DNA of 33,802 nucleotides. Source: Bacillota bacterium (GTDB lineage Bacteria; Bacillota; Clostridia; Acetivibrionales; DSM-1351). This document shows positions 1 through 8,255 of this stretch, piece after piece. The stretch's first letter is position 1. Each line of letters starts with the position of its first letter. The position numbers and the translations under genes are program-made. The stretch lies in contig JAEYHZ010000045.1 of NCBI GenBank assembly GCA_023409265.1, positions 1 to 33,802 on the forward strand, read 5' to 3'. The notes beneath the pieces were generated by a model. The model did no database searches and was not told the origin of the DNA. It was given only the letters and a program-made list of their open reading frames with translations.

Positions 1-3000
1 CCTTGTCTGCCGGAGCTTTCAGCCCTGGTGCTGTGGTATCCTGTACTGTTACCTTCTGTATCCTGGTGGTCTTGTTGTTGTGCTCATCTGTTGCCGTCCA
101 GGTTACCTCGGTTGTTCCTATCTGGAACAGCTCAGGAGCATTTTTTGTCACTTCCACAGGGAAGATATCACTGTACTCTGGTACTCCCAATTCCACAGGG
201 GTTCCAGCTGCCGCTGTGGCTTCTACCACCTTGTCTGCCGGAGCTTTCAGCTCTGGTGCTGTGGTATCCTGTACTGTTACCTTCTGTATCCTGGTGGTCT
301 TGTTGTTGTGCTCATCTGTTGCCGTCCAGGTTACCTCGGTTGTTCCTATCTGGAACAACTCAGGAGCATTTTTCGTTACTTCCACAGGGAAGATATCACT
401 GTACTCAGGGGTTCCCAATTCCACAGGAGTTCCAGCTGCCGCTGTGGCTTCTACCACCTTGTCTGCCGGAGCTTTCAGTTCTGGTGCTGTGGTATCCTGT
501 ACTGTTACCTTCTGTATTCTTGTGGTCTTGTTGTTGTGCTCATCTGTTGCCGTCCAGGTCACCTCGGTTGTTCCTATCTGGAATAACTCAGGAGCATCAT
601 GTATCACTTCCACAGGGAAGATATCACTGTACTCAGGGGTTCCCAATTCTACAGGTGTACCTGTGGCTGAAGTGGCTTCAACCACTTTGTCTGCCGGAGC
701 TTTCAGCTCTGGTACTGTGGTATCCTGTACTGTTACCTTCTGTATTCTTGTGGTCTTGTTGTTGTGCTCATCTGTTGCCGTCCAGGTCACCTCGGTTGTT
801 CCTATCTGGAATAACTCCGGAGCATTTTTCGACACTTCCACAGGGAAGATATCACTGTATTCAGGTGTTCCCAGTTCTACGGGTGTACCTTTTGCCGAAG
901 TGGCTTCAACTACCTTGTCCGCCGGAGCTTTCAGTTCAGGCGCTGTAGTATCTGCAATATTTATTTTCTGAGTGCCTTGACCAACATTGCCATTTACATC
1001 TATTGCAGTCCAGGTTACGTTTGTTACCCCATATGGATATATCCCCGGTGCATTGTTAGTGACCGACTTGATTCCGAAGATGTCGATTACTGTTGGACTA
1101 CCTATCTGAGTAGCCTCGGTCATTTTTGCTGTAGCTTCAAATGTCATATCCTGAGGAGGTATTACAACAGGAGCCGTCTTGTCGGTTACGGTAATTTCCT
1201 GAGTACCTTCGGTGATATTATTATGTTCATCTATTGCAGTCCAGGTTACTATTGTTCTTCCAAGAGGATAAGCTCCTATACCGTTATTTAATATTCTGAC
1301 CTTAAATAAATCAGTTGCCGTGGCTTGTCCGATATCCACAGGTGTTTTTACTGCAGTGGCTTCTACTGATATATTATTGGGAACCTTAAGTACCGGAGGA
1401 GTTGTATCCTTTACAGTTACCTTTTGTATTCCGGAACTGGAGTTTCCGTTTGAATCGGTTGCTGTCCAAATCACCTCAAAAGTACCAACGGGAAAACCAT
1501 CATTTGGAGCATTATTTGTAATAGTAACTGCGAAAATATCAGATGCCTTGGCCTCTCCCAATTCCACTGGAGTTTTTTCGCCGGTGGCCTCTGCGGTTAC
1601 ATCAGGAGGTACACTTATTACAGGAGCTGTTGTGTCAACAATATTGATTTTTTGAGTCCCGAATTCTTCGTTATTATTCTCATCCCTAGCTTTCCACTTT
1701 ACCTCGGTTACACCAAGCGGATAGTATTTGATATCATTATTTGATATTTGCACTGTAAATATATCTGTTGCCGAAGCTTGGCCGATATCCACCGGAGTCA
1801 GGATTTGTGTAGCCTCTATCCTTTTGTCTTCCGGAACATGAAGAACAGGTTTGGTAGTGTCCTCAATTGTGACATACTGAATCCCCTCTGTAGAATTGTT
1901 GTGTATATCTGTGGCCTTCCAGGTTACCGGAGTTGTGCCTAAGGGATAATCCTTCAATCCATCGTTTGTAAAGGTGACCGGAAATATATCTATTGCTGCT
2001 GGCGTGCCAAGATCTACAGGAGTTCTTATGGCTGTTGCCTCTGCCTTTATATCTTTAGGCAGTGTGAGTACTGGCTTTATGGTGTCTTCAACGTATACCG
2101 ACTGTTCGACTGAAGAGGTGTTCCCGTTTGCATCTCTTGCGACCCAGGTTATAACTGTCTGACCAACGGGGAATAGATTGTCCTGAGGACCGTTACGTGT
2201 AATGGTCGTGTCAAATATGTCATATACTTCAGGCGGGATTATTGGAATCTTTGTATTTTCTCCGGCAGCTTCCACTCTAATATCTTTCGGTTTTGTTATC
2301 ACCGGAGGAGTATTATCGGTTATGGTTATATACTGTGATTTGGTATCTTCGTTCTTGTTTTCGTCAACGGCCTTCCACTTTACCTCGGTTCTTCCTACCG
2401 TAAATTCCGCAGGAGCATTATTGGTAATCTCCACCGGGAATATATCAGAAGCCGAGGCTTGCCCGATGTTCAATTTAACATATCTGCTGGGTGCTTCCAG
2501 GGTTATATCCTCAGGGATAGTCAGCTGAGGTTTGGTAGTATCCTGAACCTTTATCTCCTGAACACCTTCTGAAACATTATTGCTTTCATCGGCAGCCTTC
2601 CATGCCACATATGTCGTGCCTATGGGATAATCAGGCAGAGCATTGTTGCTTATGGTTACCTTGAAAATATCTGTTGCTGAAGCAGAGCCTATATCCACCT
2701 GGGTTCTTCTGCCTGTTGCTTCCACTGTAAGGTTGGCCGGCAGCTTCAGTGAAGGTGACGTGGAATCAATTACTTTGACCTTCTGAGTTGCAGTCACCTT
2801 ATTGTTATTTGCATCCTTTGCCGTCCAGGTTACAAGTGTTTCACCAAGCGTGTATTTTTCCGGGGCATCGCTTGAAATTGTTACAGGAAATATATCTGTT
2901 GCGGTAGCAGGTTCAAGTATCACAGGGGTTTCAACCGCCGTGGCTTCAACTACTACATCTCCCTGCACCGTGATGACCGGCTTTGTTGTGTCATTAACAG

Positions 3001-4558
3001 TAATATTCTGCACTACTTGTGTCACAAAACCTACAGAATCGGTAGCCTTCCATATGACTTTTGTGGTGCCTACAGGGAAACCGTCTTTTGGGGCATCATC
3101 TTCCAGAGTCCAATCACTTACATCTGTTACCTGGGCTGTTCCAATGTCTATTGGTGTCTTTACAGCAGTTGCTTCCAATGTGATATCCTGAGGCGGAATA
3201 ACGGTCGGGATGCTTTTGTCGAGTTTTATTTCAATGCTCTCAACGGAACTGCTTTTGCCCACATTATCCGTTGCCCAGTATAATATACGGCTTAGACCTT
3301 CCGTTTTGAAGAGTATTGCAGTATTATCTCCTGCAACGGTCTTTTCTTCCCCTGACTCACCAGTTTTGTAATGAATTTCCTTTACACCTGACTGGGTATC
3401 CTTTGCCGAGAGGGTAAGTGTAACATCATACTTGTTCCAGCCATTTTCATTCCTTTCGGGACTCAGTTTGGCCGTCACTGTGGGAACCGACTTGTCAATC
3501 TTGACAGTAAAGGTCTTTGTCTGCTCTTGATTTCCGGCATTATCCACAGCCCAGTAAGTTACTACACTTGTCCCTTCAAGGTCAATATCCGCAGTGGCGC
3601 TTTGCCCTTCCAGTTTAACGGGAGTACCGTCACCGATTCTGTAGAATATTGCATTGACTCCTGAAACGCTGTCGGTTGAGTCAAAGCTGACAATTACCTT
3701 ATCATCATACCAGCCGCCAGACTTGGGCCTCGGGTAGGTAGCTGTTGTGACCGGCATACTTTTGTCAATATTGATTGGCCCAAAGGTCACGCTTGCAGAA
3801 TTGTTGGCACTGTCAACGGCAGTACCGGTTGCAGTCTGGTTTGCTCCTTCTTCATTAAATGTCTGCTCAGGAGTACAGGATTTAATTGTTGAAAGAGAAT
3901 CTGTTGCGCTATAAGCCACGGATACCGAATGGCTTGTCCAGGTTCCGGCGATGTAGTTGGCTCCGGTATCATCCTTAGCTTGAACTGAAATAAAAGGCGG
4001 AGTCTTGTCTACCAGATTTGAACTGTATGTCCCTACTTCCACGTTAAACGTAACCGTATTAGCTCCGGGAATACTGGCTTTAACCTGTAAGATTTGAATA
4101 ATTCCCGGATACGTGGAATAGACCTGATACCCTTCACCTACATAGTTTGAATATGTATTGGCAGCCGACGCCATACCGTTGGAATCGGTTGTAACCGTTA
4201 GGATTCTGCTGTTATAGCCCCTCATAATTGAGGTTATCATGCTATTGGCAGCGACTTCAAAGGTTACGGAAACACCTGCAACAGGTCTGCCGGAGTTATC
4301 TTTTACCACGACTGCCTGCGGCAGCATGAAGCCTCGTCCTCCCGGCGCTGATGCAGTGGGCTGAGACAGTTTCATCTGCTGGCTCAGTGGAGAAACTGCA
4401 TATAAGGTCCCCCCTGTTTCACCGACAGAATATACATCATTCATATTTGGTATTACTGCCAAAGAAACTAAAAGTATTATCAGCGAGCAGTATACCCATT
4501 TAAATTGTTTTCCCGTGTACCTAGTAAAAGCTTTAAACGGTTCCTTTAAATGTTTCAT
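1..4558 (-). CDS. Giant secreted HYR/Ig-repeat surface protein, 3' end beyond window
   Basis: An uninterrupted minus-strand frame of 1519 codons starts at ATG 4558 and is still open at the window edge. GGAGG lies 7 bases upstream of the ATG. Residues about 20-45 form a signal peptide or N-terminal membrane anchor (KWVYCSLIILLVSLAVIP). Residues 65-175 resemble an invasin/Big_1 domain (VVVKDNSGRPVAGVSVTFEV). Residues 185-445 hold three Ig-like modules of the 'GWYDDKVIVSFDSTDSVSGV' and 'YWAVDNAGN' type. From about residue 448 come 14 complete HYR-like repeats of about 76 residues plus the start of a fifteenth, each with the pattern PxDxxVEATA...TPVxLG...DIFPV...VTWTATDxxNN...VxDTT. The family is generally extracellular and adhesive or a spacer in large surface proteins. 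The C-terminal anchor or catalytic part is not visible, so it could be an adhesin, an S-layer-linked protein or a repeat-extended enzyme. The divergent neighbour is a sigma-like gene pair. Confidence 0.85.
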   Translation of the reverse strand, partial: MKHLKEPFKAFTRYTGKQFKWVYCSLIILLVSLAVIPNMNDVYSVGETGGTLYAVSPLSQQMKLSQPTASAPGGRGFMLPQAVVVKDNSGRPVAGVSVTFEVAANSMITSIMRGYNSRILTVTTDSNGMASAANTYSNYVGEGYQVYSTYPGIIQILQVKASIPGANTVTFNVEVGTYSSNLVDKTPPFISVQAKDDTGANYIAGTWTSHSVSVAYSATDSLSTIKSCTPEQTFNEEGANQTATGTAVDSANNSASVTFGPINIDKSMPVTTATYPRPKSGGWYDDKVIVSFDSTDSVSGVNAIFYRIGDGTPVKLEGQSATADIDLEGTSVVTYWAVDNAGNQEQTKTFTVKIDKSVPTVTAKLSPERNENGWNKYDVTLTLSAKDTQSGVKEIHYKTGESGEEKTVAGDNTAILFKTEGLSRILYWATDNVGKSSSVESIEIKLDKSIPTVIPPQDITLEATAVKTPIDIGTAQVTDVSDWTLEDDAPKDGFPVGTTKVIWKATDSVGFVTQVVQNITVNDTTKPVITVQGDVVVEATAVETPVILEPATATDIFPVTISSDAPEKYTLGETLVTWTAKDANNNKVTATQKVKVIDSTSPSLKLPANLTVEATGRRTQVDIGSASATDIFKVTISNNALPDYPIGTTYVAWKAADESNNVSEGVQEIKVQDTTKPQLTIPEDITLEAPSRYVKLNIGQASASDIFPVEITNNAPAEFTVGRTEVKWKAVDENKNEDTKSQYITITDNTPPVITKPKDIRVEAAGENTKIPIIPPEVYDIFDTTITRNGPQDNLFPVGQTVITWVARDANGNTSSVEQSVYVEDTIKPVLTLPKDIKAEATAIRTPVDLGTPAAIDIFPVTFTNDGLKDYPLGTTPVTWKATDIHNNSTEGIQYVTIEDTTKPVLHVPEDKRIEATQILTPVDIGQASATDIFTVQISNNDIKYYPLGVTEVKWKARDENNNEEFGTQKINIVDTTAPVISVPPDVTAEATGEKTPVELGEAKASDIFAVTITNNAPNDGFPVGTFEVIWTATDSNGNSSSGIQKVTVKDTTPPVLKVPNNISVEATAVKTPVDIGQATATDLFKVRILNNGIGAYPLGRTIVTWTAIDEHNNITEGTQEITVTDKTAPVVIPPQDMTFEATAKMTEATQIGSPTVIDIFGIKSVTNNAPGIYPYGVTNVTWTAIDVNGNVGQGTQKINIADTTAPELKAPADKVVEATSAKGTPVELGTPEYSDIFPVEVSKNAPELFQIGTTEVTWTATDEHNNKTTRIQKVTVQDTTVPELKAPADKVVEATSATGTPVELGTPEYSDIFPVEVIHDAPELFQIGTTEVTWTATDEHNNKTTRIQKVTVQDTTAPELKAPADKVVEATAAAGTPVELGTPEYSDIFPVEVTKNAPELFQIGTTEVTWTATDEHNNKTTRIQKVTVQDTTAPELKAPADKVVEATAAAGTPVELGVPEYSDIFPVEVTKNAPELFQIGTTEVTWTATDEHNNKTTRIQKVTVQDTTAPGLKAPADK
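2..932 (-). repeat. Four near-identical 228-bp tandem repeats inside the surface protein gene
   Basis: The landmark cttgtctgccggagctttca (with one or two changes in later copies) begins at 2, 230, 458, 686 and 914, exactly 228 bases (76 codons) apart. These units are almost identical at DNA level, whereas the older repeats from about 930 to 3215 are conserved only in protein pattern. The repeats carry on past the window edge. Recent amplification of one module is the simplest reading. Confidence 0.9.
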
Positions 4559-4609
4559 TCGCATTCCTCCAATAAGATTTGGTTTTGAACTGGTTGGTAT
4601 CCGACCTTT

Positions 4610-4648
4610 TTATTGCTGCCTACCTCCTGATTTTATGTAAGCAGCCAT
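4610..4648 (-). CDS. 12-codon leader ORF upstream of the surface protein
   Basis: ATG at 4648 is preceded by a near-perfect Shine-Dalgarno (GAAGGAGG, 8 bases before the ATG) and encodes MAAYIKSGGRQQ followed by TAA. It lies in the predicted 5' leader of the giant surface protein gene, 51 bases before that start. The ribosome site is as strong as any in the window, which argues that it is translated. The codons overlap a 9-bp hairpin (4615-4645). I do not recognise the peptide. It could be a regulatory leader peptide or a chance short ORF. Confidence 0.5.
   Translation of the reverse strand: MAAYIKSGGRQQ
4615..4645 (-). promoter_or_regulatory. Stem-loop in surface-protein mRNA leader
   Basis: On the minus strand GCTGCTTAC (4645-4637) can pair with GTAGGCAGC (4623-4615), giving nine pairs including one G-U, around a 13-base loop that contains most of an AGGAGG motif. 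The stem lies wholly inside the 12-codon leader ORF, so translation of that ORF would melt it. There is no U-tract, so it is not a simple terminator. Confidence 0.5.
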
Positions 4649-4775
4649 AGATTAAACCTCCTTCTTAAATACAGGAATTATTACAAGAAAAATAACAACT
4701 TCATAAATTTTCTACATATTATGCAGATTTTGTTAAATATTAAAAAATATGGTTGTTATATAGGCAAAAAGTATT

Positions 4776-4805
4776 ACTATATTAGTAAAATAACTTTATT
4801 GACAA
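4776..4805 (-). promoter_or_regulatory. Sigma-A-type promoter for the leader ORF and surface protein
   Basis: On the minus strand TTGTCA (4805-4800) and TATAGT (4781-4776) are separated by 18 bases. Transcription would start near 4769, giving a leader of about 210 nt before the surface protein ATG. The plus strand has an overlapping TTGACA (4799-4804) pointing at the sigma-like genes, but no convincing -10 follows it at normal spacing, so that operon may use another sigma factor. Confidence 0.5.
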
Positions 4806-4882
4806 GTTTAAAGTTATCAGGCTTAGACAATCCTACAATTTAATATTGAAGTCCATAAAATTCATCAGAGCGGAGGTTTCTT

Positions 4883-5239
4883 ATGCAAACTAACGACGGC
4901 ATCTCGGTAGAAAACTACAGAAAACTACTGAGGAGAGCAGCATGGAGATTGCAGTACAAAGCTCGTACTCAACAGTTAAAGGAATGTTATCTTCTATTTG
5001 AAAGCCAGGCACAAGACAGCGGGTTTGAAGCAGAAATTTTATCAAAAGTCTATACTAAAGAATTATTGGATTCTATACCTTGGGAAAAGTGTAGATTCAT
5101 CATCCAGAGAACCATAATCGATGGTATGACTGAACAGGAGGTTGCACGCGAACTAAACATTACTCAGCAGGGGGTGAATAAATGGAAAAAGAAAGGATTG
5201 GAGTTATTACGACAAACCCTGATAGATTCATACAAATAG
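4883..5239 (+). CDS. Sigma-70 region 4-like DNA-binding protein (possible large half of a split sigma factor)
   Basis: A 118-residue protein; ATG 4883 follows a clear GGAGG (AGCGGAGGTTTCTT). Residues 64-115 read like sigma region 4: an 'IPW...' entry helix, then a helix-turn-helix at about 84-107 (EQEVARELNITQQGVNKWKK) that would contact a -35 element. Residues 10-60 are helical and basic but carry no recognisable region 2, so by itself the protein lacks the core-binding and -10-melting part of a sigma factor. The next ORF, overlapping by 58 bases, carries a region 2-like segment. This resembles the two-subunit SigO-RsoA sigma factor of Bacillus subtilis in concept; that role is inference. 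Alternative: a small phage- or conjugative-element-type regulator. Confidence 0.75.
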   Translation: MQTNDGISVENYRKLLRRAAWRLQYKARTQQLKECYLLFESQAQDSGFEAEILSKVYTKELLDSIPWEKCRFIIQRTIIDGMTEQEVARELNITQQGVNKWKKKGLELLRQTLIDSYK

Positions 5240-5409
5240 TGAAAAAGGCACAACAAGGCGATAAAATGTCAATGAATGAAATAATAAATCTGTTTAATGA
5301 TGATATTGAATATTTATCCAGGTACATAATGCTGCCCAGAGAGGACGCAATTCAATCTTTAAAAGTTGAACTTATTAATATTGTTTACGCTGATATGACA
5401 TGTATTTAA
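5182..5409 (+). CDS. Small sigma region 2-like / HTH_16-type protein (possible partner of the upstream gene)
   Basis: A 75-residue protein starting inside the preceding gene in another frame. Its ATG 5182 has its own GGGGGTG Shine-Dalgarno, so both overlapping products are probably made and translationally linked. Residues 14-69 (FIQIVKKAQQGDKMSMNEII..., then EDAIQSLKVELINIVY) match the pattern of the conjugative-element helix-turn-helix/sigma region 2 N-terminal family: a KKAxxGD helix, then E/D-DAxQxLxxELIxIVY, the equivalent of region 2.1-2.2 that binds RNA polymerase. It ends right after that segment, so region 2.3-2.4 is absent or very short. Size is close to that of RsoA, the co-sigma of B. 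subtilis SigO. Partnership with the upstream protein is inferred from overlap and complementary domain content. Confidence 0.7.
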   Translation: MEKERIGVITTNPDRFIQIVKKAQQGDKMSMNEIINLFNDDIEYLSRYIMLPREDAIQSLKVELINIVYADMTCI

Positions 5410-5498
5410 ATTTACCGAAAGATTGTATTTCGGCCACCGAGGATTACTTATTATTATAAGCTAGTCCTTTTATGTCTAACAGGAAAGAAGGGGTGCAG

Positions 5499-5807
5499 GT
5501 GGAAACAAATATACTAATTACTTGCGCAGCAGCGGTCAGCGGAATTGTTTTTGGATATCTTACTCTGCAGGCAAGGGTTAAGGGAGAATCAAAGCAGAGC
5601 GGAATTGAAGTCGGCCAGCTTAAAGCTGATATAGAATATATTAAACGCAGCAGCGACACAACATTGCTGGAATTAAGATGCTTGAACAAGACTGTAAATA
5701 ATCATGCCGACAGATTGGCAAGGGTGGAGGAGAGCACAAAACAGGCCCATCTTAGAATAAACGAATTAAGAGAGGAGCTGGGAAAAGATGTGTCATGTAA
5801 GATTTAA
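5499..5807 (+). CDS. Small membrane-anchored coiled-coil protein (holin/XhlA-like architecture)
   Basis: A 102-residue protein if translation starts at GTG 5499, five bases after AAGGGG; an in-frame ATG at 5472 would add nine residues but has no ribosome site. One membrane segment (residues about 5-24, ILITCAAAVSGIVFGYLTLQ) is followed by a charged, coiled-coil-like helix from about 35 to 97 with hydrophobic spacing (VGQLKADIEYIKR, LNKTVNNHADRLARVEE). This short-TM plus coiled-coil layout is seen in phage XhlA and BhlA/UviB-type holin-associated proteins; sequence identity to them cannot be judged here. It follows the sigma-like pair by 89 bases on the same strand, so it is a likely member or target of the same regulon. 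Confidence 0.65.
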   Translation: METNILITCAAAVSGIVFGYLTLQARVKGESKQSGIEVGQLKADIEYIKRSSDTTLLELRCLNKTVNNHADRLARVEESTKQAHLRINELREELGKDVSCKI

Positions 5808-5984
5808 GCATCCGGAATAAGTCCTGGGTATATACAAAGCTTCTTTCGGTCATAAATCAGGTATGCAGGACAGTTATCCCGTGTCCAGGGGCTTAACTGG
5901 TCTGTGGCTTGCAAAATTAAAGGAAATCAAATAATTTGACAGTTTTATTCCGATTATAGTAAAAAAGCTGGGAGGTAATGAATT

Positions 5985-6173
5985 ATGCTGGATAAACTTA
6001 AGAATTTAATCAATGTTAAAAGCATTGTCACACTTGCATTGGTTTTTACTCTGGTTCTAATTGTTCTGTCCGGTAAAAAAATAGACTCAGACATTTTTCT
6101 GTTATTTTCTAACAGTACTACAATGATAGTTACTTATTTTTTCACAAGGAAATCAACTGATGAAAATAAGTGA
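5985..6173 (+). CDS. 62-residue membrane protein of the sigma-like cassette
   Basis: ATG 5985 follows GGGAGG at good spacing. The protein has two hydrophobic stretches, residues about 14-30 (IVTLALVFTLVLIVLSG) and 37-53 (IFLLFSNSTTMIVTYFF), split by a short KKIDSD turn and ended by a charged tail (TRKSTDENK). A two-span hairpin with charged ends is typical of small holin-like or phage-type membrane proteins, but no family is certain. A strong terminator lies just downstream, so it closes the plus-strand cassette that begins with the sigma-like pair. Confidence 0.6.
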   Translation: MLDKLKNLINVKSIVTLALVFTLVLIVLSGKKIDSDIFLLFSNSTTMIVTYFFTRKSTDENK

Positions 6174-6187
6174 GCGTTCATTATCCT

Positions 6188-6240
6188 AAGGGGGCTGCAT
6201 TAAACTAATCCGTTTAGTTATGCTATGCCCCCTTTTGTTT
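6188..6240 (+). terminator. Rho-independent terminator after the sigma-like cassette
   Basis: AAGGGGGC pairs with GCCCCCTT across an inner TAAAC/GTTTA stem, and the T-rich run TTTTGTTTTG follows. It separates the cassette from convergent msrAB. Confidence 0.85.
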
Positions 6241-6280
6241 TGCTTTTTAGCAGATATTTACAATAGCAGTAAAAACAAGC

Positions 6281-7261
6281 CTATTTGACCATTGCAATAA
6301 ATTCCCCGTATCCCTTATCCCTCATCTCCTCCAGTGGGATGAATCTTAACGAAGCACTGTTTATACAATATCTCAAGCCTCCCTGATCAGCAGGACCGTC
6401 ATCGAAAACATGTCCCAGGTGGCTTTTCCCAACTCTGCTGGTAACTTCAGTCCTGTACATTCCATGGCTCTTATCCTCATTGTAATCTATGACCTCGTCA
6501 TCAACAGGTCTTGTAAAGCTTGGCCAACCGCAACCGGAATCGAACTTATCAGAGGAAACAAACAATGGCTCTCCTGTAACAATATCAACGTATATCCCTT
6601 TTTTTCCGTTGTCCCAGAACTCATTCTCATATGGTGCTTCAGTAGCTTTATTCTGTGTAACCTCATACTGTTTGGTATTTAACCTTTGCTTTAATTCTTC
6701 ATTTCCAGGCTTAGAATACTTTGATTTGTCCACTTTTCTCCCTGCTTCCTGTTTTAAACTGTTGATAAGAGAGAAATCTATGTGGCAGTAGCCCTTTGGG
6801 TTTTTCTCCAGATAATTCTGGTGATATTCCTCAGCCTTATAAAAATTATCAATTGGCAGTACCTCTGTAAGTATTTTCTTAGGGTACTCACTTTGCTTTA
6901 TACTTATATATTGGTCAATAACTTTTTTGTCCAACGGATTTTTATAGTATATACCTGTTCTATACTGGGTTCCAATATCATGTCCCTGCCTGTTGAGCAG
7001 TGTGGGATCAATAATCCTGAAAAAGTAACCCAGCAGGGTTTCAAGGGAAATCCTGAATGGATTATATTTTACGTAAACCGTCTCCGCGTGACCTGTATTA
7101 TTCCGGCATACATCCTCATAGGTCGGGTTTTCTGTTTTACCGTTTGCATAACCAACTTCAGTATGAATAACTCCGGGTACATTCTTCAAAAATGCTTCAG
7201 TACCCCAGAAGCATCCACCAGCAAGCCATATTTCCGAAAATTTTTTAGTTGGATTTATCAT
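6281..7261 (-). CDS. msrAB: Peptide methionine sulfoxide reductase MsrA/MsrB fusion
   Basis: A 326-residue fusion that reduces both S- and R-epimers of methionine sulfoxide in oxidised proteins. The MsrA domain (about 8-165) has the catalytic GCFWG with Cys17, and further cysteines (52, 159) that could recycle it. The MsrB domain (about 195-320) has GCGWPSF (Cys244, candidate resolving residue) and RYCINSASL (Cys299, catalytic). The paired CxxC zinc motifs found in many MsrB proteins are absent, as in other zinc-free forms. There is no signal peptide, so it should be cytosolic. ATG 7261 is preceded by AAAGGA. It stands alone, convergent with the sigma-like cassette and divergent from the glycerophosphodiesterase gene. 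Confidence 0.95.
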   Translation of the reverse strand: MINPTKKFSEIWLAGGCFWGTEAFLKNVPGVIHTEVGYANGKTENPTYEDVCRNNTGHAETVYVKYNPFRISLETLLGYFFRIIDPTLLNRQGHDIGTQYRTGIYYKNPLDKKVIDQYISIKQSEYPKKILTEVLPIDNFYKAEEYHQNYLEKNPKGYCHIDFSLINSLKQEAGRKVDKSKYSKPGNEELKQRLNTKQYEVTQNKATEAPYENEFWDNGKKGIYVDIVTGEPLFVSSDKFDSGCGWPSFTRPVDDEVIDYNEDKSHGMYRTEVTSRVGKSHLGHVFDDGPADQGGLRYCINSASLRFIPLEEMRDKGYGEFIAMVK

Positions 7262-7507
7262 AAACTCACGTCCTTTTGACTATATTTATACCTTAGATTT
7301 ACCCTAAAGTTCAGCTTTTAAACCATATATCCTGGCCATATTCATTATCATACTATAACATATATAATTAACACAAATTAACTTTATGGCCAATTAATGT
7401 TTGTGTTATCATATAATTAATTATAAATTTTTTCAGGTCATAAAGCTGCTTAAATGCCAGCACCTGAATACTCAGTTTAACAGGATATTTAAGGGGGAAA
7501 ACAAACA

Positions 7508-8242
7508 ATGAAGACTTTAATTTGGGCACATCGCGGAGCGTCTGGTTATGCTCCTGAAAATTCAATGGAGGCCTTCAGGCTGGCAAATCATCAGCAGGCT
7601 GACGGTATTGAGCTGGACATTCATATGACCAGGGATGGCCATCTTGTGGTTGCACATGATGAGACTATTGACAGATGTTCAAACGGTACTGGACGGATTA
7701 TTGATATGACCTTGAAGGAGCTGCTCACTTATGACTTTTCAAATGGCATGTCTGATTATAAAAACATTAAAATACCTACTCTTGAGGAGGTTTTACATTT
7801 TGTAAAAGGTACCGGGATGACAGTAAATATTGAAATCAAATCGGGTGTAGTCAACTACGAAGGTATAGAAGAAAAAGCAGCAAAACTGGTATCAAAAATG
7901 GGTATGAAAAAAAGAGTTATATATTCTTCCTTTAACCATTACAGTTTGATGCTGGTCAAACAGATTGACAGCTCAATTCCTATTGGCCTTTTATATACCG
8001 AGGCAATGGTTGATCCCCACATTTATGCCTCACATCTCAAAGCAGAAGCAATTCATCCATTTTATTATACTCTGGCTGTACCGGATACTGTCGCCCGGTG
8101 TAAGGAAAACGGTATTAAGGTTAATCCCTGGACGGTAAATACTGCAGAACATATTGGCTGGATGTACAAAGAAGGTGTAAATGCCATTATAACAAATTAC
8201 CCGGATGTGGCGTTTAAAGTCAGGAACCAAATACAAGGATAA
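7508..8242 (+). CDS. Glycerophosphodiester phosphodiesterase
   Basis: A 244-residue GDPD-family TIM barrel that hydrolyses glycerophosphodiesters to glycerol-3-phosphate and an alcohol. The family signature is intact: HRG at residues 8-10, PENS with E17, the metal-binding ELD at 35-37 and H50 in VVAHDE; NIEIKSG and NPWTVN occur further on. No signal peptide is seen, so it is cytosolic and probably acts on imported substrates, in keeping with a transporter gene that begins 13 bases later. The ATG follows AAGGGGGA at 12 bases. Confidence 0.93.
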   Translation: MKTLIWAHRGASGYAPENSMEAFRLANHQQADGIELDIHMTRDGHLVVAHDETIDRCSNGTGRIIDMTLKELLTYDFSNGMSDYKNIKIPTLEEVLHFVKGTGMTVNIEIKSGVVNYEGIEEKAAKLVSKMGMKKRVIYSSFNHYSLMLVKQIDSSIPIGLLYTEAMVDPHIYASHLKAEAIHPFYYTLAVPDTVARCKENGIKVNPWTVNTAEHIGWMYKEGVNAIITNYPDVAFKVRNQIQG

Positions 8243-8255
8243 TGGAGGATACTCT

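Noticed and set aside
2..932. Regular spacing suggesting a CRISPR array
   Set aside because: The units are 228 bp, in-frame coding repeats without unique spacers.
3..3283. Several long plus-strand frames in the first 3.3 kb, with repeated sequences
   Set aside because: They are shadows of the minus-strand HYR repeat gene, which is open over the whole stretch, begins with a ribosome site and signal peptide, and has a recognisable protein pattern.
4560..4660. Possible c-di-GMP-type riboswitch before the surface protein (GGTAGGCAGC resembles part of it)
   Set aside because: The other conserved core pieces of GEMM riboswitches are absent; the motif is explained by the hairpin and leader ORF.
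5936..5960. TTGACA/TATAGT promoter before the second small membrane gene
   Set aside because: Spacing is only 13 bases and the start point would fall at the ribosome site.
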